Shown here: piece after piece, positions 1 through 11,521 of the stretch
How positions within the stretch are numbered: the first letter of the stretch is position 1
Layout of the letters: every line of letters begins with the position of its first letter
Assembly (NCBI GenBank): GCA_015178975.1
Contig: WHVD01000057.1
Coordinates: 310,001 to 374,000, forward strand
Origin: Hysterangium stoloniferum
Lineage: Eukaryota > Basidiomycota > Agaricomycetes > Hysterangiales > Hysterangiaceae
Reading direction: 5' to 3'
DNA length: 64,000 bases
Translations under genes and position numbers: made by a program
Notes under the pieces: model-generated
Database searches by the model: none
What the model saw: only the letters and a program-made list of their open reading frames with translations
Told to the model about the DNA's origin: nothing

Positions 1-1175
1 CTACCAGACATAAATTGGCCACTTCCCCTACCCTGACTCCAGAGTTAAAGTAATCCCTGTAGATGAGAACCCCGATTGGTTGCCTTTCTCACACCAGCAA
101 GGTATTGAACCGGGGCAGTGGCCTCCGGAGAAGAACAACAAACACCCACACCTGGTACAATCCTAACGTTGGCGCTCTCTAAACACAATGCACCTGACAT
201 CGGCTATTGTCGATTGTATGTAGTCACGGCGTGAGTATGAGAATAGAAGTGTAAAGATAAAGGAGTAGCCAACTATTAAACCAGCCTTAGCTGGGACCGT
301 CAGGTGAACAACTAAGTCATCTACGCATATTAAACTACGGTGTGTATTAGCGTAGGTAAATTATGGGTGATGAGGTACTGCTACTTACTTCGCCAGATTT
401 ACTTACGTCTTAGTAGGTGAACAACTAAGGCGATGAACTTAGGATATAATATATAACCTCGGTTAGTCATACCCGGGTCGCGTGCTCCCCCTGCATGTAC
501 GGTCGGCTTCGGTCATTACAACAAGAAGTGTGCTAAACGAACTTGTTGAAATAGACTCGTGCGCCCAAGCTTAAGTTAAACTTACACAACGACACTAAAC
601 AACACCGTCCCATCCCGTATCAAGCTTATATGACAGTACCCAGCCATACCGTACCTTAGAACACACGTATTACCATCTCAGCCGCACGTTAACCGAAGAG
701 TATTTAACTACGACAGTTACACACCCATTCCTCAGTCGAATCACCCTTACGTGTCGACTGAGTATATTTGTTATAGAACTTTACAACTGAAGAGTTTGCA
801 TATTTTTTCAACGAGAGCTAAGCTTTCAGTGAGAGCCATTGTTTCACCAACTTGAGTGTGGATGATAGATTTCTAATCTTCTCCAAACCTTGAACGGTGG
901 GATGTCACACTGCCATTATCCACAAGCCGATTGCAAATACTTACATACAAAATTATTAAATTGATACTAGACTTCTCCTATTCATTTGACTAGATTGTTA
1001 ATCGTTGATCTTGTCACCGATAGGTAACAAGGGAGATTTACGTACTGGGTAGCTGGGGTCCGACAGTTCGGCACGGACAGCCGTGGGTCAGCTTTGCTCT
1101 ATTCTGACAAATTGCATCTAGTAGGCGATTAGAAAGCTCAGCCGATGCCATATAATAAGGAAAGACATCACTTGA
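1..1175. other. Left edge, no gene recognised
   Basis: No intact gene is visible. Positions 16-166 on the + strand form an open stretch of about 50 codons ending in TAA, with a proline-rich, protein-like composition but no start codon inside the window. It could be the tail of a gene or of a decayed element whose body lies to the left. A 14-bp sequence, ggtgaacaactaag, occurs twice as a direct repeat near 303 and 416. The remainder is AT-rich and presumably includes the promoter of the transporter that starts at 1176. Confidence 0.4.
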
Positions 1176-3347
1176 ATGACACACACAGCTCTGATGGCAA
1201 CTACAACCACCGCAGTAGTAACTGACGCAGAGTCCATACGTCTTTCGAATTTTAGGGTGGGACTTGGAAGCCATCGTGCAATATCCAAGAATAATGAAGA
1301 AAATAGTGGCATAATACAACAATCAAATGCGTCTGCAGGGTTTGACAATGTTTCTGAAGCTATCCCTGACACCCCCTCTAACCCTACCAAGAAAAATTCG
1401 AGAGGGCACATCCAGTTTGCTGCTTTATGCTTTTGCCTATTTTTAGCTGGGTGGAATGATGGTATATTCTTAACATAATTTTATTGCCCGTTGATATTTA
1501 TGATGGAATCAATAGGCACCACAGGACCACTTTTGCCAAGGATACAAAAAAACTACCATGTGCGTTTCGCTTGCTTGGTACCTTCACTTTATCTGAGTTT
1601 AACCAGGTCAATTTTGCCGTTGTGTCGCTTCTTTTTGTCTGTGCTTGCATCGTGAGTGATACAGGTCTTTTTTTATCTCTTTGCTTAAATAGTGGCTAGG
1701 GATTCATTATAGGCGGTCTTTCAAATGTATTTTTTACGGAGCGGCTGGGGTTTGGAAAGGTAAATAATACCCGTATCATAGTCATCTAGCCCAACTAACA
1801 TGTCTCAATTTTTTGGTGATACAGACTATCGTACTGGGTACTTCATGAAACTGCGCCATGGGCAACTGACACAACGCTTCCTGCAGGTGCACTTTCTCAA
1901 GTTATTGGTTATGTGCTTATGGTACCTGCACCGCCTTTCCCTGTACTTGTGATTGGATATATTGTCAACGGATTTGGAATTGCGTTGCAGGTATGTTGTC
2001 CGCTCCAAGTCTGGCGACATATCTAAAGACCCAGTTTCGCCTGAAGGACGCGCAAGCGAATGGTTTCGTCGCCGCCCAAGAGGGAGATGGGTCGAAGATG
2101 AATTTCCTTCATGCCGCTTATGGTGGATTTAAATCCCAATTTATATCATTTCTCTATTCAACTTAGGCAACCAGGTTTTGGTGCAATGAGTGCCCCGCTC
2201 ATAGCAACCCAATTTGCTCAGCTGCACCATTGGTCGTTCTACTACTTCACCAGTCTCGGACTATCGATCGCGAATGTCATTTTTTTGGGTACAACCTTCA
2301 AGCTCAGAACTCAAGATGGTATTTATCCTCTCCTCTTGGTCAAGGTGATCGCGTTGATTGACGCGAGCGATGGGCAGTAATTCTTGCTAAGAACGGATAT
2401 CCCGCTGGGGAGGCCAACACGTCCCAACAAAGTACCATGCGTCAGATACTATCCACGAAATCGGTTCACCTCCTTGCGTTCTTCATTCTGGTTTATGTAG
2501 GAATTGAAGTGACCATCGGGGGTGAGTCGCGTACATTTTGAATAGGCGTAGGATTGTTAGACGATTATTTCCAGGATGGATCGTCACATTCATCATTGAC
2601 AAACGAGGAGGCGGTGCTAATTCCGGATATATCTCTACTGGATTCTTTGGAGGTTGCTTCCATTATATTTCGTAGTAACGAGGATCATCCGTCACTCACG
2701 CTATACTTTAGGTCTAACTGCAGGTCGCCTTGTCCTACATTATGCCACGCGGCTTGTAGCAGAAAGGCATACAATTTATGCCTACGCCATACTGTGCATA
2801 GCGTGCGTTTGGATCATATATTCTGCTGTTGCGTATTCGCTGAAATGTCTTTAGACTTGAGCTGATTATTTGGTTTGTGCCATCGCTGGTTGGGAACGCT
2901 GTCAGCGTATCCTTGATAGGCTTCTTCCTGGGACCGATGTACCCTGCGATTATGAATCAGGCTGTTTGTCTTCAGCGAGTTATAACGAATCCTCCGCTAA
3001 TGATGTATTTGTATCTCATCACAGGGAGGTATTTTGCCTCGATGGCTTTTGACGGGTTCAATCGGGTGGATCGCTGGTATGTACTATCCACTATCTCCCC
3101 CCCTTCGCGCGTTGAAATAAGTCATCAGGGTTCGGTCAGGCAGGCAGCGCGTTACTGCCATTCATGACTGGAGCTCTGGCGAGTAAATTTGGGATAAGCA
3201 GCTTGCAGCCTTTGTAAGTGGATACTGTTTTCTACGTCTGCACATTTTTTTCCCCTCATCTTAACTGGACTTAGAACCGTCGCTGCGATCGTCTTGATGA
3301 TTTTTCTGTGGGTGTTGGTTCCAAAGAGCCAAAGACGCCTCGATTGA
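1176..3347 (+). CDS. MFS transporter (Bsc6/fucose-permease-like)
   Basis: Predicted multi-pass plasma-membrane or vacuolar carrier of the major facilitator superfamily; the substrate is unknown. Reading across 14 short GT-AG introns gives one continuous frame of about 464 residues. It has an N-terminal cytosolic tail of some 80 residues, then TM1 with AGWNDG-TTGPLLPRIQ, the loop ERLGFGK, a helix pair ending NGFGIALQ-DAQANGF, HHWSFYYFTSLG, and the second half with GPMYPAIMNQ and LPRWLLTGSIGWIAG. It ends QRRLD-stop. These signatures match the basidiomycete family annotated as 'bypass of stop codon protein 6'. Exons are as short as 14 codons. No frameshift or internal stop remains after splicing. 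The start is the first ATG in the open frame; a start a few codons downstream (second Met) is possible. The family assignment comes from remembered motifs. Confidence 0.82.
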
Positions 3348-4043
3348 ACAGCTCATGAGATACCCTTTGGTACACTACCCACGGAAACTACACTAGTATG
3401 ACCGGTTTGTAAAAAGCTGTACTAAGGGACTCGGTTCGTGCGTATGAGTGTAAAACTGCACACTACCGTGCTTTAGACTCTGCAGAGAGCCGACGACCCA
3501 GTTTATGTAATATATATATGTCCAATGTTCACACTTGCGGGTCGCCACTGCTGGTGTTATGCTGTCTTCGCCATTGTATGGACGAGTGAGGAAGGGAAAA
3601 AGTCTCGTTTGCGGAGTGCTCTAGCCGGAAGGAAAAGGAGGATGGTTTTGCGGAGGAAAGTGAGGCTGATGCGATTGAGAATAGGTGTGATGTGGTCACA
3701 AACAAAATCTAGACACAGGCGGCACAACATTGAGGGAAATAGGGAAAGGGAAGGAAAAGAAAAAGTACAGAACTCCAAAGCGGCGATAAGCTAATTGTCA
3801 TTACTTTGAGTGTATTGCCATTTATCTTGTTTGAAGTCCAGACAGCATGAATGGTCTGTTGTCGAGCGTTGGAGTGGTTTGGATGGATATATGTACATTT
3901 ATTTCCAACCGTGTGATTGGATGTGTATTAATAGTCCATCAAGCGATCTGTCGCTCCAATTGCCGAGTACTAAGCTATCCGTACATTATATATAGACGTG
4001 CCTCCAAATCTGCTCAATTGTTTCTCATAACAGCATCGTACCC
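3348..4043. other. Intergenic region
   Basis: No gene is supported. A purine-rich stretch at about 3580-3780 is open on both strands, but its translations are arginine/lysine-rich low-complexity peptides unlike a known protein, so I leave it uncalled. A TATA-like sequence (attatatatag, about 3984-3994) lies 50 nt before the ATG of the next gene and could serve as its core promoter. Confidence 0.45.
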
Positions 4044-4880
4044 ATGACCCATCCGAGTCCCTCACAGCGCGTTCTTGATGCGTTTGGTGCCGTTCCACCA
4101 CTCGAGCCCTTGTCTGGTGGGCGTGGAACAACCTTCCGCGCCGGTGATATAATTCTGAAGCGACTGGACATGACCCCCGAAGCACTGCACTGGCAGGCGG
4201 AGGTACTCACTCCCCTCACCGGAAGGGATGGTCTCCGTCTCTCTGCGCCTAGGAGGGCGCGAGATGGAGAGCTCATTGTTGATGAATGGACGGCATGGAA
4301 CCGCCTCGAAGGTGCGACAGAGCCGCGGCGATGGGACGATATAATTCGTGCCGGAGAGCTTTTCTGCGACTGTGTCAAGGATGTTGCCCGTCCGCCGTAT
4401 CTAGATGACAGACAAGACCCGTGGGGAATCGCAGATCGCGTGGCGTGGGGCGAGCAACCGGTAGAAAAAGACATCGTGGCCGCCCCCTTCTTGAGCGAGC
4501 TATTGGCAATAGTAGAGAGCATCCGAGCCCCATCCGAACCGTGCCAAATTATCCATGGCGATCTGACAGGAAATACGCTATTTCACCCGGGCAAGTCGCC
4601 CGCCGTTATCGATATTTCGCCATATTGGCGTCCTCGCAGCTTTGCGACCGCCATTGTCGTCGTTGATGCCCTGGCGTGTGAGAATGCGCCCCTGGCGTGG
4701 GCGAGAGGACATCTAGTCACCGATACCCAGCGAGAAGTTTTCACCAGAGCACTTATTTTCCGCGTCGTTTCAGATCACCTTTTAACTGCAGCCGACGATT
4801 ACACGCGTCCCATCCAACTTCTTCGACAAGTCATGAATTCTCTTAGCAACACGACACCGTCTACCCTGGACCGGTCATAA
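4044..4880 (+). CDS. Aminoglycoside-phosphotransferase-like kinase, TIGR02569-like, intronless
   Basis: A 278-residue protein in one uninterrupted exon, unlike the intron-rich genes around it. The motif IIHGDLTGNTLF (about residues 169-180) is the catalytic loop HGDxxxxN of APH/choline-kinase-fold phosphotransferases, with Asp as catalytic base and Asn binding metal. AVIDIS, just after it, sits where the metal-binding DFD/D motif occurs. The N-terminal GGRGTTFRAGDIILKR resembles the nucleotide-binding strands with the lysine (ILKR). Length and layout resemble the TIGR02569 family, best known from actinobacteria. The coding sequence looks more GC-rich than its flanks. The substrate is unknown; resistance to aminoglycosides should not be assumed. 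Absence of introns, bacterial-type family and composition suggest acquisition from bacteria, but that is inference. It converges with the deoxyhypusine hydroxylase gene, whose stop is 170 nt away. Confidence 0.75.
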   Translation: MTHPSPSQRVLDAFGAVPPLEPLSGGRGTTFRAGDIILKRLDMTPEALHWQAEVLTPLTGRDGLRLSAPRRARDGELIVDEWTAWNRLEGATEPRRWDDIIRAGELFCDCVKDVARPPYLDDRQDPWGIADRVAWGEQPVEKDIVAAPFLSELLAIVESIRAPSEPCQIIHGDLTGNTLFHPGKSPAVIDISPYWRPRSFATAIVVVDALACENAPLAWARGHLVTDTQREVFTRALIFRVVSDHLLTAADDYTRPIQLLRQVMNSLSNTTPSTLDRS

Positions 4881-5049
4881 TCACAATCTACGTAGCTATT
4901 ATACGTGATTCCATACCAGCCAGCAGAGTGAGAAACGCAACATGCGTCATTATAACCAGGATGAAAGCATCTGGACCACCTACTACATTACCTCTAACAC
5001 CCATACCAATCACACAATACAGACACAAATCTCTAGCATCCGCATATCA

Positions 5050-6428
5050 CTATCCGCCAACAGTAACTGGTGCTGCTGCGGTTTCTGATTCCGTAGCCAC
5101 ACCGAGTTGTTGAAGCCCGTTGGCATATTGGAATTCGTTTGAATTTTCATACTGAAAACAACATCAATACAGAGCAGGGAGTTTTGACGCGCGAAATACG
5201 CACCTCCCACATATCGACAGCGACGACGCAGCTTTCTCGCACAACTTGTGGCGCGTCCTGCCGCTCGCTCCACTCCTTGAGTACTTTGAGGACATCGATG
5301 GGTTCCGACCCGGGATCTGAAGGGGCTAAGACAAGGTACTCTCAATGGATTGCACAAAGTCGCCGATCAGAGGCCATACCTTCACCGACAATCCCACCTA
5401 ACGCTTCCGCAGCTTCATGTCGAACCATAGATGACTCTGTATCGTCCCGTAAAACACGCAGCAACGCCGGGATGGAGTAGGGATTGGATAGCTGTCCGAA
5501 AACGAAGGCAATCTCGTGCCTGGGACAGGTTCATCAGTGAAGTGACGGTAAACATCGATACCGACATACTTGAACAATTCACTGTCGTCAGTGAATCCTG
5601 CTGCAAGGGCTTCGACAGCGGCTCGTTCGGTGTCCGATTCTCGTAGTCCTGCGATATTGCGCAGAGCAAACATCGCACGATACCGTTCAAAGAGAGGGAA
5701 GGTCGGAGAAGTTAAAGTTGATTGGAGCATTTTGATTTGAGAGGTAGATGCCTTGGAAGAGGACGGAAGCGGCGCTGGTGGTGCAGGGTCGACTGACGTA
5801 AATTGTCTGGATCGTCTATAAGCTGGACTGAATTGAAGCAGAGACATCAGCCTCACCCTATGTGGGGATCCGTGCCATTGGTATCAGTTTGTTTATCTTG
5901 CTCCTCAGACTTTGCCCATTCGATCCGCGCTAATGCGATTTCACAAGTCTCTCGCACACAGCGCTCCTCGTCGTTCAGATATCGCTTCAGTACAGGCTCA
6001 GACGATCTGGATGACAATGCACCGAGAGCTTCCGCTGCCTATAAGTAAATTGAAATGAGACACACATCCAGGTAATAGAAAGCTGCGGGCACCTCATGTC
6101 TAACCATTGCATTCTGCTGTGTGTCGCTCAAAACATGTTCCAACACTGGCACCGCATGTAAATTTCCCATTTGGCCCAAAACATAGGCAAGCTCGTGCTT
6201 AAGCAACGCAGATGGGTCGCTAAAGCCCTCCGCTATGATGTGGATAGCTGCGTCCGACACAGGCGCATTTTGATCGTCTTCAAGGACAGCAGTAGACTTT
6301 CCGAACGATTTCAATGTAAAAAGCGCACGAAATCGATGTGCGAGCGGCAGCGATCCTGGTATATTTAAAAGCGTCGATCTTAGTGCTGACAGCGTGCCCG
6401 ACGTGACGGCAGGCGGTGTGCTGCTCAT
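5050..6428 (-). CDS. LIA1: Deoxyhypusine hydroxylase (HEAT-repeat di-iron enzyme)
   Basis: Hydroxylates the deoxyhypusine residue of eIF5A to hypusine, the second step of that modification, in the cytosol. The protein is built of HEAT-like repeats in two halves. All four iron-binding His-Glu motifs can be read: [10 protein letters not shown] and [11 protein letters not shown] in the first half, [11 protein letters not shown] and [11 protein letters not shown] in the second. The C-terminus reads [29 protein letters not shown], typical of the family. Introns lie after VRHE, in the inter-domain linker before [13 protein letters not shown], between the K and HEIAF, after GGIVGE, and after DMWE. 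Spliced length is about 330 residues, in the normal range. The start (ATG at 6428) gives MSSTPPAV. The gene is divergent from MRT4 with only 72 bp between start codons. Confidence 0.92.
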
Positions 6429-6500
6429 TGTCGAAAGTTTCCAGCTTTGGAGCGGTCGGAGTGCGAAACTTGGGAGTTTTTTCTGCTGAACCGAACTGCG
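6429..6500. promoter_or_regulatory. Shared divergent promoter, LIA1 / MRT4
   Basis: Only 72 bp separate the start codons of the deoxyhypusine hydroxylase gene (minus) and MRT4 (plus), so both must use this gap, or each other's 5' region, as promoter. The two genes act in translation factor maturation and ribosome assembly, so co-expression would make sense. No clear TATA box is visible. Confidence 0.6.
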
Positions 6501-7623
6501 ATGCCAAAGTCGAAACGGTCCAAAGTAGGTGGGGTATATGGCACTTGTTTCGGCTGTATTTGTGAACTGAAACGATGGTCAGTATCTTTGACGAAAACTG
6601 CGAAGAAGGACAGGTCGAGAAAGGAAGATTTGTTAAAGCAGGTACTTGGGAACGCTCTTCTCATTGCCGTATGTCAACAACGCATATTTATCCAGATTCA
6701 AGAGAGCTCAGACAAGTGGGACTATGTATACATCTTTCGAATAGGGCAGATGCGAAATGCGCATTTGAAGACTGTGCGGAACCTGTGGAAAGAGTGCGTG
6801 GGCCTCGAATTGTGTGCGACACATGTTAACTGACGACAGGTCGATAACCTAGAGATGCCCGAATTTTTTTTGGAAAGTGTGCTGTCATGTCAAAAGCTCT
6901 AGGTGCATCGCCTGAAACAGAGCATCGTCTTGGTTTATACCAAATCGCACAGGTGTGCACCTTGTGTGAAAATTATGGACGGCTACTGACATGACACATG
7001 TAGCGATTAAAAGGCCAAACTGGCTTGTTTTTTACTTCATATGACCCTGAAAAGGTCATTGAATGGTTTGATGATTTTAAAGCAGCAGATTTCGCCCGTG
7101 CGGGTAACGTGGCCGACCGAGATGTCGTACTGCCTGCTGGTGAGGGCTATCGGTACTTATTTTAGCATTCGCACAATCAATCTCCTGCGTAGGTCCCATA
7201 AACCGTTCGTCAGATCCACCGGAACCTTTCCCGCACAATATGGACCCCCAATTACGGACGCTTGGACTAAAAACATCATTGGCAAAGGGTGTTCCCTCGT
7301 TAACTTCTGAACATGTTGTCTGTCGAAAAGGCCAAACATTGACAGCTGAGCAGGTATGCGTTATTCGATGTGGCTTTAATCATAACACGCAATCGTTATA
7401 TTTAGGCGCAACTATTAAAGCTTCTTCTAATCCGAATGGTCACATTCCGTGTAGGTCTATATGCGAGATGGGATGCGAAAACAGGCCAGGTAACGGAACT
7501 CAGGCCCGACGACGAAGACCATCTACAAGGTTAGTTGGTCAGGTTCCTCTGCTTATAACCCGCATTGTAACTGAACGTGTTGCAGAGGCAGGAGGTGAGG
7601 AGAACGAGGCGATGAGTGAATGA
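6501..7623 (+). CDS. MRT4: Ribosome assembly factor MRT4
   Basis: Nuclear protein related to ribosomal stalk protein P0 (uL10). It occupies the P0 site on pre-60S particles and is later exchanged for P0. After removal of seven short introns the frame reads MPKSKRSK-VVSLTKTAKK at the N-terminus, a family hallmark, then YVYIFRIGQMRNAHLK, DARIFFGKCAVMSKALG, LKGQTGLFFTSYDPEKV, ADFARAGNVA, DPQLRTLGLKTSLAKGVP and GQTLTAEQ-AQLLKLL. The acidic tail ends ENEAMSE-stop. About 235 residues, normal length. All exons join in frame and no lesion is seen. The start is the ATG giving the conserved MPKSKRSK. Confidence 0.93.
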
Positions 7624-8339
7624 AGTGTGGCAATCATATTTAATGTGTATACCTTAGACTCTTGAGTGCATATGATTAATGGTGTTTTTGCTGGGAATAT
7701 CAATTGTTGCTTGAAAACAAGAGTGAATGTGCAAATGAATATACTTTATAAGGGAACTAAGTGTGAACATGACGTTGAAAAATGAGATAAAAAAAGAAGG
7801 GTCTGCGAAAGGCACGGCCGATCTGCGCGACTAGAAGACAACTCCTGATCTCCTTAGACTAACTCGGTAAGCTGTTGCGGCTGCGAAATGACTTCCCTGA
7901 CCGATCAACAGCTCATTATTCGACATCCAACCGCGCGTTGCCGTGCGGAGAATGAATCGAAACCAAATTATCTGGAGGGGAGGGCTTTGAACCAGCGCAC
8001 AAGTCGGTTGTCCGTTGCTGACTACACCGCTTCGCATTCTCGCTTGGGCCATTACAGCCGTTACGCTATTCCACCTTGATGATATGTCTCCTGATCAACA
8101 CCTTTATACATAATACTTTTAAGGGAGATGACCGCATATCGCTGTGGAATGATTTTCAGAGCAATATATCCCCTTGCAGTTTCAGTTTCTCGTAAGTAAA
8201 TCTGAATACACGATATTGCATAACTATGTAGGTGCTTTCGTCGATCTTCCAGTGAGTTTATACATTATTACAGTGTGAACTTCTACATATAATGATTGAT
8301 TGTGATGGTTCCGGATTCTTGCTTTCCTATGCAGAGTTT
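7624..8339. other. Intergenic region downstream of MRT4
   Basis: No gene is supported. The first 200 bases are AT-rich and presumably hold the MRT4 3' UTR. Positions 7830-8090 are open on both strands and contain a B-box-like string on the minus strand, but no tRNA fold can be made (see rejected items). Confidence 0.45.
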
Positions 8340-9142
8340 AAGCCAACATATTAATGCCATGCGGTTGCCACTAAGTGGTGAAAGAAGACGCCAATGAATT
8401 TATCAGATCATGTAACTTCTGCAAAAAATAGTATCAGATCTCAACATCAAGTCTGAGTAGTCCAAAACATGCCATTGAGAGACGCTGTCGGGCCGCTGTA
8501 CTACTAGGTAGCTGCCTTCTTACTGAACTCGAAACACAGCTATCGTCCACCTCAAATCTAAGAAATGTGGGGTTCATCGTTATCTAGCGGTATCCGTTAG
8601 CCCACCGCCTAAAAGAAGGCAATCTACGAACTGGATGAGTTACACCATTGGATGCATACGTCGCTAGCTCAGCTAGCTCAATCTCAGAGTCATGGGTAGG
8701 TGGTGGCACAAAAGGTGTATTCGCTAAGATATGAAATACAGCAATAGCAGTCTCTAAATTCATGGGCGTGAAGCTTCAAAGGTGCGGGATGGTCGTTGAG
8801 GCTGCAGCAACATAAGAAGACAATGAGGAAGTCGCACTTCCAAGAACCAAAAGACGTCATAGAGTCCGGCAAATTGGCGCGTACAATAACAGACGGAACG
8901 GTTGTTTCACAACTCGACTAGATTTATTTCAGAACTAGAAGAAATGCGAAACGGGAATAACCCAGGCCATTCGTCCAACAACCACGGAGTCTAACCGTCC
9001 CAGTCTCCGTATCTGCCCCCACTCTTTTCATCTTACAGCATCTATCATTACATCGTTCATCTGTATACGGTAGGCCCCGATATAATTTGCGACATGTATC
9101 AATCAATTCTACCCTATTTCTATTTCACTTTGAGAGGGGCGT
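8340..9142. repeat. Orphan flank copy of the transporter duplication unit
   Basis: This stretch aligns by eye with 14455-15240, the spacer between transporter copies A and B. Shared blocks include ggttgccact with a following gtgaaagaagacg, tgccattgagagacg versus tgccatggagatacg, aactggatgagtt, and near the end tgtatacggtag followed by ccgatataat and cactttgagagg. No transporter reading frame precedes it. It is best read as the spacer of a fourth, lost or truncated unit of the array. Confidence 0.7.
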
Positions 9143-11493
9143 CCGCCTCCTCCGTAGGAAACCACACGTGTTTGCCTTGCAATATGACATTCAAGTGCAA
9201 ACACGAGCTTAAACACCATACACCAAAAGCCTAAAACACCTTGCATGGCTGCGCACAAATAACCCAAATTCAAATTGGGATGAAATTATGGCCTTTTATT
9301 GTTTTTGCTTGAAGAGGTTCTTGCAGGAAGATTCTCTTAGGAGCCATCGGTCGAAACATGCACGTTGTCGCTACAGCTGAAATGTTGCTCAGGAGGGTAT
9401 CTTGTTCGTGTATCGTAGGCGAGCATTCCAGTATCTATTGTGCACATTATAGCTTTATTCTTCTCGCTGTTTGTTCCTCATAGCCGATCCACTTTATTTA
9501 GCAGCCACAACTTTCTGTGATTTGCCCCCAGGCCAACTCCAATTGTCTATATTCTACCATGAGATATGCTGCCGTACACACCCCACCCAACGCTATCTTT
9601 TCATCCACGTCAAATCCCGAGCTCCTCGCACAAACTCACTCAATTGACAAAATTTCTTCGAGGGATGATGATTTACTCGAGATCCGTGCCATTGTTGCAA
9701 AGCGTTCAAAGGAAACAGAAGCACCCGCGAACCAGCCACGATGTGAGTCGTGGGGTGTCAAATTTACAGGGGCGATTGGCAGCAAGTTAACATTGAATAG
9801 TCTTCATTAACTTTACTCTAAACCTCTTAGACTACTCTTAGTCGTCTTTCAGAGCCATCAGGGAGTGTATCTTGTGTAGCACCCTCACCTAGCATTTCCG
9901 ATGTGATTCATGGACTCGGAAGCGGACGATCAAGAAGACAGTTCCTCATATACAATCGGAGAACTCCCCATGACCACGGAAGCTTCATGCTGCAGTTGAT
10001 TCCCTGCGTGAACATCTCGAAGGTAATTGAGGGTGCACATCCGCTGCGATGACTCTGAACAACCACTAATGGTGCTTGCTCTAAGAGAGGGTTTAGGGAA
10101 AAAAATAAAGGAAGAGTAGTTAATTGTGACTCACTGTAAGCCTGGTGGCTTACGACATACCGATTACCTTATCACAGACACGCATAGTACCATTTATCGT
10201 TTTACTTACCGTCATCACCGTATATCGTACTCGCCGTTCTTGAGGAATTCAGTTTGGTTCTATCAACGTCTGGACTGATGCCAATGTATGGCTGCATTAG
10301 AGCCTTACATTCACTACCAATTGCCCTTGTAGAATTGACAGTGACGACCCACATTGAGGCTGGTTTGCAAAATCCCCTGCTTCCTTAGACCGCTTTGCAG
10401 CAATGGCGCATATCTCCAATAAATTATCGTCCCTTGAATAACTCACTACCAATTGCCCTTGTAAAATTGACAGCAATGATCCACGTTGAGGCTGGTTTGC
10501 GAATTCTCCTGCTTCCTTAAACCGCTTTGCAGCAATGGCGCGCATATCCAATAAATCATCGTCCCTTGAAGGAAATTCGTCGATTAATTGAAGGATTGTT
10601 TGCGCGAGGAGCTCGTGATTTGACGTAGATGAAAAAATATCGTGGTGTGTACGGCACAATATCTCATGGTAGGATAGAGACGATTGGGGTTAGTTTGGAA
10701 AGTGGTGTAATGGTAGGGGAGGGTGTCACAAAAAGTTGTGGCCGCCAAATAAAGTGGATCGGCTATTAGGAACAATAGATCTCTGGTCCACCAAAAGGCA
10801 AATACCTGATAGAAAGTGAGTACTACTGGACTTGTCAGACGGCCACCAGGCTAGCACAGCTATGAAGGGACTGTGATTCTCGCTGGGCAGAGGAACAGGA
10901 TGCCTCCTGTTGCTCTGCTTCGCTAGCATCGCCGTGAATCATGCCCCCTGTATACCTGTTCTATTCCAGTGCCTTTCTGACAAGTTCAGTCGTAGTCGAT
11001 TTTTATCACATATTTGCCTTTCAGTGGACTAATACCGCCACCCATTGTTCTGGATGGCCGATCCACCCTATTTAGCGCGGCCACAACCCTCTGCGATTTC
11101 ATCCTCTACCATTATACCAGTTCCCAAACGCATCTCGATCCTCTATATCTTGTTATAAAATATTCTGTCATGGACACCGCACGCAATCATATCTTTTCAT
11201 CCGCGTGGAATCTCCTTTTCCTCACCTAAACTCTTCCTTAAAAGATAGGCGAGTTTTCTTCAAGCCACGATTATTCAGCTGAGTCGTGAGGTGCCTCTGA
11301 AGTATGTACGAGTTCCGGAAAGTGCCACGTTTCCAAGAACGATGGGAAACTCAGAAGAATATAACCTTTTGTGGGCCTTCACCAAGATTTATTTTTTGCA
11401 TTGTGGATTCCACAATAATGCAATATTTAAAACCAGCTTAGTGCTGTTTTCCAAATTAATGGCATTGTACCCCTTGGCAATGACAAACCAGAC
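9143..11493. mobile_element. 2.35-kb insertion made of self-similar repeats in the copy A 3' flank
   Basis: In the B and C units the sequence after cactttgagagg runs within about 30 bases into attctcct and the transporter's 3' end. In unit A those two points are separated by about 2.35 kb, so this block is extra. It contains three related segments: about 9470-9800 (+), 10290-10780 (minus) and 11040-11230 (+). Each begins with a variant of gccgatccactttattt followed by ccacaact. The first two also encode similar peptides (SRDDDLLxxRAIxAKR). The minus copy holds an internal duplication of about 130 bp. No transposase, terminal repeat or target duplication was recognised. It is called a mobile element only because it is an insertion with dispersed internal copies. 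The exact ends are uncertain. Confidence 0.45.
10297..10659 (-). pseudogene. Unidentified repeated coding-like fragment
   Basis: An open frame of about 120 codons inside the 2.35-kb insertion. It holds two tandem near-copies of a roughly 43-residue segment (SRDDDLLDMRAIAAKRFKEAG and SRDDNLLEICAIAAKRSKEAG, each followed by FANQPQ and SILQGQLVV). A related stretch is present on the plus strand at 9517-9810. The matched wording in both strands and copies suggests the peptide was once selected, but I do not recognise the family and see no clear gene start. It may be a fragment of a host gene carried by the repeat. Confidence 0.35.
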
Positions 11494-11521
11494 ATTCTCC
11501 TAACACGTACAACTTCAAGTT

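Noticed and set aside
3525..3794. 89-codon basic frame on the plus strand
   Set aside because: Purine-rich low-complexity translation, no family, and no good start or splice context.
4025..4522. 165-codon minus-strand frame
   Set aside because: Antisense shadow of the APH-like kinase, with no recognisable protein wording.
7831..8090. tRNA-like or SINE-like sequence on the minus strand (B-box-like ggttcaaagcc, A-box-like tagcgtaacgg)
   Set aside because: The arms that should form the T stem and acceptor stem do not pair and the box spacing is wrong, so no tRNA could be folded by hand.
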